Positions 38,288-46,379 of a stretch of DNA of 64,000 bases are shown here, piece by piece; position 1 is the stretch's first letter, and every line of letters begins with the position of its first letter. Position numbers and translations under genes: made by a program. The stretch spans positions 310,001 to 374,000 of the forward strand of contig NZ_JAFIWC010000001.1 of the NCBI RefSeq assembly GCF_017163755.1, read 5' to 3'. The notes beneath the pieces were generated by a model, which did no database searches, was not told the DNA's origin, and saw nothing but the letters and a program-made list of their open reading frames with translations. The DNA comes from Xanthomonas sp. Its GTDB lineage: Bacteria > Pseudomonadota > Gammaproteobacteria > Xanthomonadales > Xanthomonadaceae.

Positions 38288-39037
38288 ATGCCCTCCGTCG
38301 TCCGCTGGTTCCACCAACTCGGTTCACCGCCCACCTTCGATCGCTTCGCCGCGCGCTGGACGCCGTGGTGCTACCTGGCCGCGCTGCTGCTGGGCGGCAT
38401 CGGGATCTGGCAGGCGCTGTTCGTGGTGCCGGCCGACCGGCTGCAGAGCGACGCCTTCCGCATCCTCTACATCCACGTGCCCAGCGCGTGGATGAGCCTG
38501 TTCGTGTTCGGGCTGATGGCGCTGTACGCGGCGATCGCGCTGGTGTGGCGGATCAAGCTGTGCGAGATCCTGGCGATGGCCTGCGCGCCGATCGGCGCCG
38601 CCTTCACCCTGATCACGCTGCTGACCGGCAGCATCTGGGGCAAGCCGATGTGGGGCGCCTGGTGGGACTGGGACCCGCGCCTGACCACCGAGTTGATCCT
38701 GCTGTTCCTGTACATCGGGGTGATGGGCCTGTACCTGGCGATCGAGGACCGCCGCAACGCCGCGCGCGCGGCCGGCCTGCTGGCGATCGTCGGCGTGGCG
38801 CTGCTGCCGGTGATCCGTTATTCGGTGGTGTGGTGGAACTCGCTGCACCAGGGCCAGACCATCCGCCTGTTCGGCGCCTCCAGCATGGACCCGAGCATGC
38901 TGCCGCCGCTGTGGCTGATGGTGGCGGCGACCAAGTTCTGGTTCCTCGGCTCGCTGCTGGCGCGCGCGCGCGCCGACAACCTGCGCCGCGAGGCCGGCAA
39001 GGACTGGGTGCTGAAGCTGGCGGAGGCGCGCGCATGA
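38288..39037 (+). CDS. ccmC: Haem-handling membrane protein CcmC
   Basis: A 249-residue protein with six transmembrane helices and the tryptophan-rich periplasmic motif [20 protein letters not shown], which holds haem for transfer to CcmE. ATG 38288 gives the conserved N-terminus [16 protein letters not shown]; an upstream ATG at 38216 seems unlikely. ccmD starts within its stop codon (ATGA). Confidence 0.95.
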   Translation: MPSVVRWFHQLGSPPTFDRFAARWTPWCYLAALLLGGIGIWQALFVVPADRLQSDAFRILYIHVPSAWMSLFVFGLMALYAAIALVWRIKLCEILAMACAPIGAAFTLITLLTGSIWGKPMWGAWWDWDPRLTTELILLFLYIGVMGLYLAIEDRRNAARAAGLLAIVGVALLPVIRYSVVWWNSLHQGQTIRLFGASSMDPSMLPPLWLMVAATKFWFLGSLLARARADNLRREAGKDWVLKLAEARA

Positions 39038-39204
39038 ACTACCTGCCGTACGTGATCGGCGCCTATGCGGCATTCGCCGGCGTGCTGCTGGCCGACTTCG
39101 TGCTGGCGCGCCTGCAACTGCGCCAGGCGCTACGCCAGGCGCGGCTGCGCGCGCAACGCCAGCGCGCCAAGCCCGACCCGGCGACGCTGGAACTGAGCCG
39201 ATGA
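39034..39204 (+). CDS. ccmD: Haem exporter subunit CcmD
   Basis: A 56-residue protein with one transmembrane segment ([20 protein letters not shown]) followed by a basic cytoplasmic tail rich in Arg/Gln. CcmD is needed to release holo-CcmE from CcmABC. It starts and ends by ATGA overlaps with ccmC and ccmE. Confidence 0.92.
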   Translation: MNYLPYVIGAYAAFAGVLLADFVLARLQLRQALRQARLRAQRQRAKPDPATLELSR

Positions 39205-39653
39205 ACCCGCAACGCAAGCGTCGCCTGCTGCTGGTGATGGCGCTGGTGCTGGCTGCCGGGCTGGCGACCACGCTGGTGGCGATGGCCCTGCAGCGCAACG
39301 TCGCCTACCTGTACACGCCGGCGGAGGTTCTCGCCGGCCAGACCGGCGAACACGCCCGTTTCCGGCTCGGCGGCATGGTCGAGAAGGGCTCGTTCCGGCG
39401 CGCGCCCGGTTCGCTGCTGGCGCATTTCCGGGTCACCGACGGCGACGCGCAACTGACCGTCAGCTACGACCGGATCCTGCCGGACCTGTTCCGCGAGGGC
39501 CAGGCGGTGGTGGCCACCGGCAGCATGCGCGACGGCGTGTTCGTCGCCGAGGACGTGCTGGCCAAGCACGACGAGACCTACATGCCCAAGGAACTGGAAG
39601 ACAAGATGGGCAGCGCGCATCGCAAGCACGATGTGGCGGAGGCGGCGCAGTGA
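39201..39653 (+). CDS. ccmE: Haem chaperone CcmE
   Basis: A 150-residue membrane-anchored periplasmic OB-fold protein. An N-terminal anchor ([20 protein letters not shown]) precedes the beta-barrel. The haem-binding motif [10 protein letters not shown] contains His123, which binds haem covalently, and Tyr127. The His-Y arrangement is the bacterial class. A tail of about 20 charged residues ends the protein. Confidence 0.95.
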   Translation: MNPQRKRRLLLVMALVLAAGLATTLVAMALQRNVAYLYTPAEVLAGQTGEHARFRLGGMVEKGSFRRAPGSLLAHFRVTDGDAQLTVSYDRILPDLFREGQAVVATGSMRDGVFVAEDVLAKHDETYMPKELEDKMGSAHRKHDVAEAAQ

Positions 39654-39665
39654 CTGGATGGTGGT

Positions 39666-39766
39666 GCGGGACCCGGGACTCGGGACTCGGGACTCGTAAA
39701 AGCCAACATCCAGGCCGCGCGCGGTCCCGCTTTTGCGGGTCCCGAGTCCCGAGTCCCGAGTCCCGG
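39666..39766. repeat. Long palindrome of GGGACTC units inside the ccm operon
   Basis: The left arm (39666-39696) and right arm (39735-39766) are inverted copies made of tandem GGGACTC heptamers (three per arm) capped by GCGGGACCC. An inner GGTCCCGC-TTTT-GCGGGTCC hairpin shares the right arm. It fills the gap between ccmE and ccmF, the only sizeable gap in the ccmC-ccmI part of the operon. Confidence 0.88.
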
Positions 39767-39773
39767 CTTCACC

Positions 39774-41708
39774 ATGCTTCCTGAACTCGGCCAAGTCCTG
39801 CTGATCCTGGCCCTGCTCGCCACGCTGCTGCAGGCGGTGGTGCCGCTGGCCGGGGCGCAGCGCGGCGACGCGCGCTGGATGGCGGTGGCGCGGCCGGCGG
39901 CGTTCGCGCAGCTGGCGCTGGTCGCCGGCGCCTTCGCGGTGCTGACCCATGCGTTCGTGGTGCAGGATTTCTCGGTGCGCTACGTGGCCGAGAATTCCAA
40001 CTCGCTGCTGCCGCTGCTGTACCGCTATTCGGCGGTGTGGGGCGCGCACGAGGGTTCGCTGCTGCTGTGGACGCTGATCCTGGCGCTGTGGACCGGCGCG
40101 GTGGCGGTGTTCTCGCGCAGCCTGCCGGCACCGGTGGTGGCGCGGGTGATCGGCACGCTGGCGCTGGTCAGCCTGGGTTTTCTGGCGTTCCTGTTGTTCA
40201 CCTCCAATCCGTTCGCGCGGCTGCTGCCGGCGCCACTGGAAGGCCGCGACCTCAACCCGCTGCTGCAGGATCCGGGCCTGGTGATCCACCCGCCGCTGCT
40301 GTATGCCGGCTATGTCGGCTTCGCGGTGCCGTTCGCGTTCGCGATCGCCGCGCTGCTCGACGGCCGCGTGGATGCGCGCTGGCTGCGCTGGACCCGGCCA
40401 TGGACCAACGTCGCCTGGGGCTTTCTGACCATCGGCATCGCGCTGGGCAGCTGGTGGGCGTACTACGAACTGGGCTGGGGCGGCTGGTGGTTCTGGGACC
40501 CGGTCGAGAACGCCAGCTTCATGCCGTGGCTGGTCGGCGCGGCGCTGCTGCATTCGCAGGCGGCGACCGAGAAGCGCGGCAGCTTCACCGCGTGGACCCT
40601 GCTGCTGGCGATCGCCGCGTTCTCGCTGTCGCTGCTGGGCACCTTCCTGGTGCGCTCGGGCGTGCTGACCAGCGTGCATTCGTTCGCCGCCGATCCCGGC
40701 CGCGGCCTGTTCATCCTGATCTTCCTGAGCCTGGTCAGCGGCGGCTCGCTGCTGCTGTACGCGCTGCGCGCCGGACGCCTGACCGGCGACGGCGACGACA
40801 GCCGCCAGCGCTTCGCCGCCAGTTCGCGCGAGACCCTGCTGCTGGCCAACAACCTGCTGCTGAGCTGCGCCTGCGCGATGGTGCTGCTCGGCACGCTGTA
40901 CCCGCTGCTGGCCGACGCGCTCGAACTGGGCAAGCTGTCGGTCGGCCCGCCGTACTTCGGCACCCTGTTCGTGGTGCTGATGGCGCCGCTGGTGGCGCTG
41001 CTGCCGTTCGGCCCGCTGACCCGCTGGCAGCGCGAACAGGTCTCGCGGCCGCTGGCGCTGCTGGCGCCGTGGGCCGGGCTGGCGCTGCTGGCCGGCGTGC
41101 TCGGCTTCTTCATGGCGCCGCAGGGGCCGTGGAAGACCGCCGCCGGCGTCGCCGGCGCGGCCTGGGTGCTGTTGGGCACCGCGCGCTTCGTGTGGAGCCG
41201 GGTGCGGCTCAAGGGCGGCCGCTTCACCGCCGAGATGCTGGGCATGACCCTGGCGCACGGCGGCATCGCCGTGTTCCTGGTCGGCGCGCTGCTGGTCGAG
41301 TCGCTGGACATGCAACGCGAAGTGTCGCTGGCGCCCGGGCAGAGCCTGCAGATGGGCCGCTACCGGTTCCAGTTCCAGGGCCTGGACGAGACCCGCGGGC
41401 CCAACTACGTGTCCGAACGCGCGCACGTGCAGGTGCTGCGCGACGACCGCCCGCTGGCGCTGCTGCATCCGGAAAAGCGCGCCTACGCCAGCGGCGGCCA
41501 GAGCATGACCGAGGCCGGCATCCATCCCGGCCTGTTCGGCGATGTCTACATCGCCCTGGGCGAACCGCTGGGCGGCAACGCCTGGGCGATGCGCCTGCAC
41601 GTCAAACCGTTCGTCCGCTGGATCTGGATCGGCGCGGCGCTGATGGCGCTGGGCGGTTTCGTCACCGCCACCGACCGGCGGTTCCGTCGTCCCCTGGAGA
41701 AACCCTGA
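39774..41708 (+). CDS. ccmF: Haem lyase subunit CcmF
   Basis: A 644-residue polytopic protein of the cytochrome c haem lyase. It contains the WWD motif WGGWWFWDPVENASFMPWLV, IHPPLLYAGYVGFAVPFAFA and the periplasmic region near RGPNYVSERA. It accepts haem from CcmE and, with CcmH and CcmI, attaches it to apocytochrome. The stop overlaps the ccmG start by one base (TGATG). Confidence 0.96.
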   Translation: MLPELGQVLLILALLATLLQAVVPLAGAQRGDARWMAVARPAAFAQLALVAGAFAVLTHAFVVQDFSVRYVAENSNSLLPLLYRYSAVWGAHEGSLLLWTLILALWTGAVAVFSRSLPAPVVARVIGTLALVSLGFLAFLLFTSNPFARLLPAPLEGRDLNPLLQDPGLVIHPPLLYAGYVGFAVPFAFAIAALLDGRVDARWLRWTRPWTNVAWGFLTIGIALGSWWAYYELGWGGWWFWDPVENASFMPWLVGAALLHSQAATEKRGSFTAWTLLLAIAAFSLSLLGTFLVRSGVLTSVHSFAADPGRGLFILIFLSLVSGGSLLLYALRAGRLTGDGDDSRQRFAASSRETLLLANNLLLSCACAMVLLGTLYPLLADALELGKLSVGPPYFGTLFVVLMAPLVALLPFGPLTRWQREQVSRPLALLAPWAGLALLAGVLGFFMAPQGPWKTAAGVAGAAWVLLGTARFVWSRVRLKGGRFTAEMLGMTLAHGGIAVFLVGALLVESLDMQREVSLAPGQSLQMGRYRFQFQGLDETRGPNYVSERAHVQVLRDDRPLALLHPEKRAYASGGQSMTEAGIHPGLFGDVYIALGEPLGGNAWAMRLHVKPFVRWIWIGAALMALGGFVTATDRRFRRPLEKP

Positions 41709-42310
41709 TGTCCGCCCCCGCTCCCCGCCGCCTGCCTCCTGTCGCCATCGCGCTGGGCGCGCTGCTGTTCCTCGGCCTGCTGGCGCTGATGTTCTATGCG
41801 GTGCAGCGCTCCGGCCGCGCCGACCGCGACGCGCTGCCGTCGGCGCTGATCGGCAAGCCGGCGCCGGCGTTCGACCTGCCGGTGCTGCACGATGCGTCCA
41901 TCCGCGTGCGCAGCAGCGAGCTGCGCGGCGCGCCGTACGTGCTCAACGTGTGGGGCAGCTGGTGCCCGGCGTGCCGCGAGGAACACCCGGTGCTGACCCG
42001 CTTCGCGCTGACCAAGCGCGTGCGGGTGATCGGCTACGACTGGAAGGACACCCGCGAGGACGCGCTGCACTGGCTGGAACAGCTGGGCAATCCGTTCTTC
42101 GTGGTGCTGTTCGATCCGGAAGGCCGCACCGCGATCGACTGGGGCATCGCCGCCGCGCCGGAGACCTTCCTGGTCGATGCGCAGGGCGTGGTGCGCTGGA
42201 AGCACTCCGGCGCGCTCACCGACCGCGTCGTGCAGGACGAACTGCTGCCGGCCCTGCTCGAGGCCGAACGCGCCGCGCCGGTGGCCAGGCAGGGCCAGGC
42301 CACGCCGTGA
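41708..42310 (+). CDS. ccmG: Thiol:disulfide reductase CcmG (DsbE)
   Basis: A 200-residue membrane-anchored thioredoxin-like protein with active site WCPAC (Cys86, Cys89). One N-terminal helix (about 12-32) anchors it. It keeps the CXXCH cysteines of apocytochrome c reduced together with CcmH. The stop overlaps the GTG start of ccmH. Confidence 0.95.
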   Translation: MSAPAPRRLPPVAIALGALLFLGLLALMFYAVQRSGRADRDALPSALIGKPAPAFDLPVLHDASIRVRSSELRGAPYVLNVWGSWCPACREEHPVLTRFALTKRVRVIGYDWKDTREDALHWLEQLGNPFFVVLFDPEGRTAIDWGIAAAPETFLVDAQGVVRWKHSGALTDRVVQDELLPALLEAERAAPVARQGQATP

Positions 42311-42744
42311 AGCGCCTGGGGCTCGCACTGCTGATGCTGGCCTGCGCCGCCATGGCGGCGGCGCAGCCGGTCGCCGATCCGCGCCCGCTGCAGTACCGCT
42401 CGGCGCAGGAGGAAGCGCGCTTCCACGCGCTCACCGCCGAACTGCGCTGCGTGCAGTGCCAGAACCAGTCGCTCGCCGATTCGCATGCGCAGATCGCGAT
42501 GGACCTGCGCCGCGAGGTGCTGGCGCTGATGCAGCAGGGCCGCTCCGACGCGCAGATCAAGGCGTTCCTGGTCGCGCGCTACGGCGATTTCGTGCTGTAC
42601 CGGCCGCAGGTGGAATCGCGCACCTGGCTGCTGTGGTTCGGCCCGCTGCTGCTGCTCGGCGCCGGCGCGCTGCTGCTGGTGCGGCTGGTGCGCCGCCGTG
42701 CGCCCATCGACGCGGCCAACGCACGGGACGAGCAGGAATGGTGA
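42307..42744 (+). CDS. ccmH: Cytochrome c maturation protein CcmH
   Basis: A 145-residue protein with a GTG start overlapping the ccmG stop. It has a signal peptide (1-19), the redox motif LRCVQCQNQSLADS (Cys48, Cys51) and one C-terminal membrane anchor (about 105-127). This is the short CcmH; the TPR part found fused in E. coli CcmH is encoded separately as ccmI here. Confidence 0.95.
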   Translation: MKRLGLALLMLACAAMAAAQPVADPRPLQYRSAQEEARFHALTAELRCVQCQNQSLADSHAQIAMDLRREVLALMQQGRSDAQIKAFLVARYGDFVLYRPQVESRTWLLWFGPLLLLGAGALLLVRLVRRRAPIDAANARDEQEW

Positions 42745-43775
42745 GCTGGGGCATGCACGCGCTGGCCGCCGCGCTGGCGATCGGGGTGCTCGGCGCGATG
42801 CTGTGGCCGTTGCGCCAAGGCCGCGGCGGCACCGCCGTGCTCGCCTGCGCGGTGCTCGCGCTGGGCCTGGCCGCCGCCGCGCTGTACGCGCTGGTCGGCA
42901 CGCCGCGCGCGCTGCTGGCGGAAAACCGCCAGGCGCCGCGCACGCTGCAGGACGGCGTCGCCCAGCTCAAGGCGGCGCTGGCGCAGGACCCGCAGCGCGC
43001 GGACGGCTGGGCGCTGCTGGCGCGGTCGCAGATGTCGCTCGGCCAGACCGGCGAGGCCGCCGCCTCGTTCGCGCGCGCCGCGCAGCTGGCGCCGGACGAA
43101 CCGCAGATCCTGGTCCAGGCCGCCGAGGCGCGCGCGCTGAGCCTGCCGCAGCGGCAGTTCGACGACCAGGCCATCGCCTGGTTGCGGCATGCGCTGCAGG
43201 TGGCGCCGGACAGCGAACGCGCGGCCTGGTTCCTGGGCATCGCGCAACGCCAGCGCGGCCAGTCGGCCGAGGCGGCCAAGACCTGGGAAGCGTTGCTGCC
43301 GCGCGTGGACCCGCGCACCGCCGCCGCGCTGCGCCCGCAGATCGACGCCGCGCGCGCCGATGCCGGGCTGCCGCCGCTGCCGGCGGCGCCGCTGGCCGCG
43401 CAACCGGCGCCGGCCGCGGTGGCCGGCGCGGACGCGCGGACGGTGACAGTGACCGTGTCGCTGGCTCCGGGCGCCGCCGCGCGCCTGCGCGGCGACGCCA
43501 GCGTGTTCGTGATCGCGCGCGTGCCCGGCGGGCCGCCGATGCCGGTGGCGGTGCAGAAGCACCCGCTGCAATCGCTGCCGCTGACGCTGACCCTGAGCGA
43601 CGCCGACAGCCCGATGCCGACCCAGCGCCTGTCCGCGCTGACCCGGGTGGAGCTGGTCGCGCGGCTGTCCAGCAGCGGCGATGCGATGCGCCAGGAAGGC
43701 GACCTGGAATCGGCGCCGGTGACCGTCGCGCTGCCGGCGAAGACGCCGGTGGAGTTGGTGATCGGAAGGCCATGA
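42738..43775 (+). CDS. ccmI: Cytochrome c maturation TPR protein CcmI
   Basis: A 345-residue protein with two N-terminal membrane helices (HALAAALAIGVLGAMLWPL; TAVLACAVLALGLAAAALYA), TPR repeats (about 70-200: GWALLARSQMSLGQTGEAAA) and a periplasmic beta-rich domain (about 230-345). CcmI presents the apocytochrome C-terminus to the haem lyase. ATG 42738 overlaps ccmH; GTG 42741 and ATG 42753 are alternatives. It is the last gene of the operon, followed by a REP-like pair. Confidence 0.9.
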   Translation: MVSWGMHALAAALAIGVLGAMLWPLRQGRGGTAVLACAVLALGLAAAALYALVGTPRALLAENRQAPRTLQDGVAQLKAALAQDPQRADGWALLARSQMSLGQTGEAAASFARAAQLAPDEPQILVQAAEARALSLPQRQFDDQAIAWLRHALQVAPDSERAAWFLGIAQRQRGQSAEAAKTWEALLPRVDPRTAAALRPQIDAARADAGLPPLPAAPLAAQPAPAAVAGADARTVTVTVSLAPGAAARLRGDASVFVIARVPGGPPMPVAVQKHPLQSLPLTLTLSDADSPMPTQRLSALTRVELVARLSSSGDAMRQEGDLESAPVTVALPAKTPVELVIGRP

Positions 43776-43800
43776 CGCGGCATGCCGTCACCGTGGCTTC

Positions 43801-43890
43801 CCCTGTAGGAGCGGCTTCAGCCGCGACACCGGCGCCAAGAAACTACGGTTGCTGAAAATGCCGATCGCGGCTGAAGCCGCTCCTACAGGG
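43801..43890. repeat. REP-like perfect inverted pair after ccmI
   Basis: The arms 43801-43826 and 43865-43890 are perfect 26-base inverted copies with core TGTAGGAGCGGCTTCAGCCG. The loop is 38 bases, and each arm has its own small CGGCT/AGCCG palindrome. It is the same family as 54426-54543 and may act as an operon-end mRNA stabiliser. Confidence 0.9.
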
Positions 43891-43964
43891 CGCGTCGCTC
43901 ATTGCTCGCTCGTCCATGCGTCTTCCTGCGCCAGGCGCGCGCGCCGCATCCGCCGCGGCGCGGC

Positions 43965-43970
43965 TAGAAT
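43965..43970 (+). promoter_or_regulatory. Candidate -10 of the MetX-family gene
   Basis: TAGAAT ends 6 bases before the ATG at 43977, so a leaderless transcript is possible. No -35 match at 17 bases. Confidence 0.4.
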
Positions 43971-43976
43971 CGGCGC

Positions 43977-45089
43977 ATGACCGAATTCATTCCTCCCGGC
44001 AGCCGTTTCCTCGCCCTGCCCTCGCCGTTCCCGATGAAGCGCGGCGGCCAGCTCAGCGGCGCCCACGTCGCCTACGAAACCTGGGGCACGCTGGCGCCCG
44101 GCGGCGACAACGCGATCCTGATCGTCACCGGCCTGTCGCCCGATGCGCACGCGGCCGCGAGCGCCGACGATCCCTCGCCGGGCTGGTGGGACGCGATGCT
44201 CGGCGCCGGCAAGCCGATCGATACGCAGCGCTGGTTCGTGATCTGCGTGAACTCGCTGGGCAGCTGCAAGGGCTCCACCGGCCCGGCCTCGCGCGATCCG
44301 GCCAGTGGCCAGCCGTACCGGCTGGCGTTCCCGGAGCTGTCGATCGAGGACGTCGCCGATGCCGCCGCGCACGTGGTGCGCGCGCTGGGCATCGCCCGGC
44401 TGGCCTGCCTGATCGGCAACTCGATGGGCGGCATGACCGCGCTGGCGCTGCTGCGCCGGCATCCGGGCCTGGCGCGCAGCCACATCAACATTTCCGGCAG
44501 CGCGCAGGCGCTGCCGTTCTCGATCGCGATCCGCTCGCTGCAGCGCGAGGCGATCCGCCTGGATCCGAACTGGAACGGCGGCGACTACGACGAGACCACC
44601 TACCCCGAGTCGGGCATGCGCATGGCGCGCAAGCTCGGCGTGATCACCTACCGCTCGGCGCTGGAATGGGACGGCCGCTTCGGCCGCGTGCGGCTGGATT
44701 CGGACCAGGCCCACGACGATCCGTTCGGCCTGGAATTCCAGGTCGAAAGCTATCTGGAAGGCCACGCGCGACGCTTCGTGCGCCGCTTCGACCCGAACTG
44801 CTATCTGTACCTGAGCCGCTCGATGGACTGGTTCGACCTGGCCGAATACGCCGGCGGCGACGTGCTCGCCGGACTGGCGACGATCCGGGTCGAGCGCGCG
44901 CTGGCCATCGGCGCCAACACCGACATCCTGTTCCCGGTGCAGCAGCAGCAGCAGATCGCCGACGGCCTGCGCGCCGGCGGCGCCGACGCGCGTTTCCTGG
45001 GCCTGGATTCGCCGCAGGGCCACGACGCGTTCCTGGTCGACTTCGCCCGCTTCGGCCCGGCGGTGCAGGCGTTCCTCGACGCGCTGTAG
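43977..45089 (+). CDS. MetX-family O-acyltransferase, probably serine O-succinyltransferase
   Basis: A 370-residue alpha/beta-hydrolase acyltransferase. The nucleophile Ser149 lies in GNSMGGMTAL; Asp (about 316, GANTDILFP) and His (about 349, QGHDAF) complete the triad. MetX proteins acylate homoserine with acetyl-CoA or succinyl-CoA. A Xanthomonadales branch has been shown to act instead as an L-serine O-succinyltransferase for cysteine synthesis. This copy stands alone, without metB or hom next to it, which fits that branch. The substrate cannot be fixed by reading; homoserine O-acyltransferase is the alternative. Confidence 0.8.
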   Translation: MTEFIPPGSRFLALPSPFPMKRGGQLSGAHVAYETWGTLAPGGDNAILIVTGLSPDAHAAASADDPSPGWWDAMLGAGKPIDTQRWFVICVNSLGSCKGSTGPASRDPASGQPYRLAFPELSIEDVADAAAHVVRALGIARLACLIGNSMGGMTALALLRRHPGLARSHINISGSAQALPFSIAIRSLQREAIRLDPNWNGGDYDETTYPESGMRMARKLGVITYRSALEWDGRFGRVRLDSDQAHDDPFGLEFQVESYLEGHARRFVRRFDPNCYLYLSRSMDWFDLAEYAGGDVLAGLATIRVERALAIGANTDILFPVQQQQQIADGLRAGGADARFLGLDSPQGHDAFLVDFARFGPAVQAFLDAL

Positions 45090-45120
45090 CGGCATGCGAG
45101 ACGGCTGCTGGCATGCCGCT
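45088..45120. repeat. Hairpin at the 3' end of the MetX-family gene
   Basis: A perfect 10-bp stem AGCGGCATGC/GCATGCCGCT with a 13-base loop overlaps the stop codon. No T run follows. It may mark the 3' end of the mRNA. Confidence 0.6.
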
Positions 45121-45529
45121 GGGCTCCTGAGGCATGGGCGGCAGCGTTCGCTCGCCTGTGGGTCGCGGCGACACCGCGGTGCGGCGTCCTGCTCAGGGGC
45201 CGGTGCCGAAGCGGCGTGCGGGGACATCGCGCCGCCCGGCGCTAGCGCCTGTCGGGCGGCTTCGATCACGTCGTCCAAAATCGGCGGCCGAGGCCGCCCT
45301 CGTTGCTGGCGAAGGTCAGGCGCTTGCCGTCGGCGACAGTTCGAACAGCTCCACGTGCAGTCGATGCCGACGCTGATCAGCTGCGGCGCGCCGCAGCCGG
45401 GCACCTGCAGGCGCAGCCGCCGGAATCGCTAGGGGTGCACATGCATGCGCATCGGCGGCCTGTGCATGCGCGCAAGCCGGCCCGGCTCGTGCCTCCGCCC
45501 GGCGCAGCGGCAGAGGCCGCCGCGCGCCC
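45121..45529. other. Spacer with no supported gene
   Basis: About 410 bases between the convergent MetX-family and bfr genes. One minus-strand frame contains DGKRLTFASNEGG, which resembles a PD40/TolB-like propeller repeat but is cut by stops on both sides. It may be the remnant of a decayed gene. Confidence 0.4.
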
Positions 45530-46015
45530 TCACTCCGACGCGGTGCCGCCGTCGATCTTGGAAGTCTGGTACAGGGGCAGGCCCAGGCGCTGGATCAGGC
45601 TCAGCTGCTGCTCCAGCCACCAGGCGTGGTCTTCCTCGGTGTCCTTCAGCTGCGCCAGCAGCACGTCGCGGCTGACGTAGTCCTGGTGCTGTTCGCACAG
45701 TTTCATGCCGGCGGCCAGATTGGCGCGCACCTCGTACTCCACCTTCAGGTCCTTGCGCAGCATCTCCTCGACCGTGCGCCCCGGCTCGAACGCATGCGGG
45801 CGCATGTCCGGGTCGCCTTCCAGGAACAGGATGCGCCGCAGCAGCGCATCGGCATGCTCGGTTTCCTCTTCCATCTCGTGGTTGATCCGCGCGTACAAGG
45901 CCTGCAGGCCCTGGTCCTCGTAGCGGCGCGAGTGGATGAAATACTGGTCGCGCGCGGCCAGCTCGCCGCGCAGCAACGCCTTCAGGCATTCCACTACTTC
46001 GGGATGACCCTTCAT
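45530..46015 (-). CDS. bfr: Bacterioferritin lacking the haem-ligand methionine
   Basis: A 161-residue bacterioferritin that stores iron in a 24-subunit shell. The ferroxidase ligands align: Glu18, Glu51, His54, Glu93 (E. coli 94), Glu127 and His130, plus Tyr25. The residue matching E. coli Met52, the axial haem ligand, is Thr52 ([11 protein letters not shown] instead of HESIDEMKHAD). This resembles the ferroxidase-competent, haem-free subunit type of two-subunit bacterioferritins. A possible Fur-box-like sequence lies upstream. Confidence 0.92.
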   Translation of the reverse strand: MKGHPEVVECLKALLRGELAARDQYFIHSRRYEDQGLQALYARINHEMEEETEHADALLRRILFLEGDPDMRPHAFEPGRTVEEMLRKDLKVEYEVRANLAAGMKLCEQHQDYVSRDVLLAQLKDTEEDHAWWLEQQLSLIQRLGLPLYQTSKIDGGTASE

Positions 46016-46379
46016 GCGGGCAGCTCCGTTCGATTCTCGTGGCGCCTATAGTGCCCGAGCCGCCAGCGCCGGGTTTCAATCGGAATCATTAGCATCCCGT
46101 TTCCGCGCCCGCATCGCCGGTCGCGCCGCGCCGCGCCGCGAGCGTTCCGAGCCTGCGGCGCGTGCTGGACCTGGGACTGCAGCGGATCGGCATGGCACGC
46201 GCTCGATACCTGCCTTGCACGGCACGAGGAAACCGCAGGCGGCCACGGCCGGCGGCGCCGGCGCGCGGCGTTCGGACTCCCCACGCCACACTGACGCGTT
46301 CCCCACCGGCGCCGCGGCTGACGCGGGAACGCAATGCCGGCCCGTCTAGAATTGGCGCTCGGCCGACGGAGAACGATGC
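46016..46379. other. Divergent region between bfr and the acylase gene
   Basis: About 360 bases between divergent genes. It holds a Fur-box-like sequence and TATAGG (46045-46050, minus strand) on the bfr side, and TAGAAT (46347-46352) 27 bases before the acylase GTG. No gene is supported. Confidence 0.55.
46075..46093 (-). promoter_or_regulatory. Possible Fur-box-like site before bfr
   Basis: The minus strand reads GCTAATGATTCCGATTGAA, which matches the 19-base Fur consensus at roughly 11 positions. It lies about 60 bases before bfr. Iron control of bfr is plausible, but the match is marginal. Confidence 0.3.

Noticed and set aside
45121-45529. A gene or pseudogene with a PD40-like patch on the minus strand
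   Set aside because: Only about 13 residues look like a propeller repeat and stops interrupt on both sides. Too little to annotate as a pseudogene.
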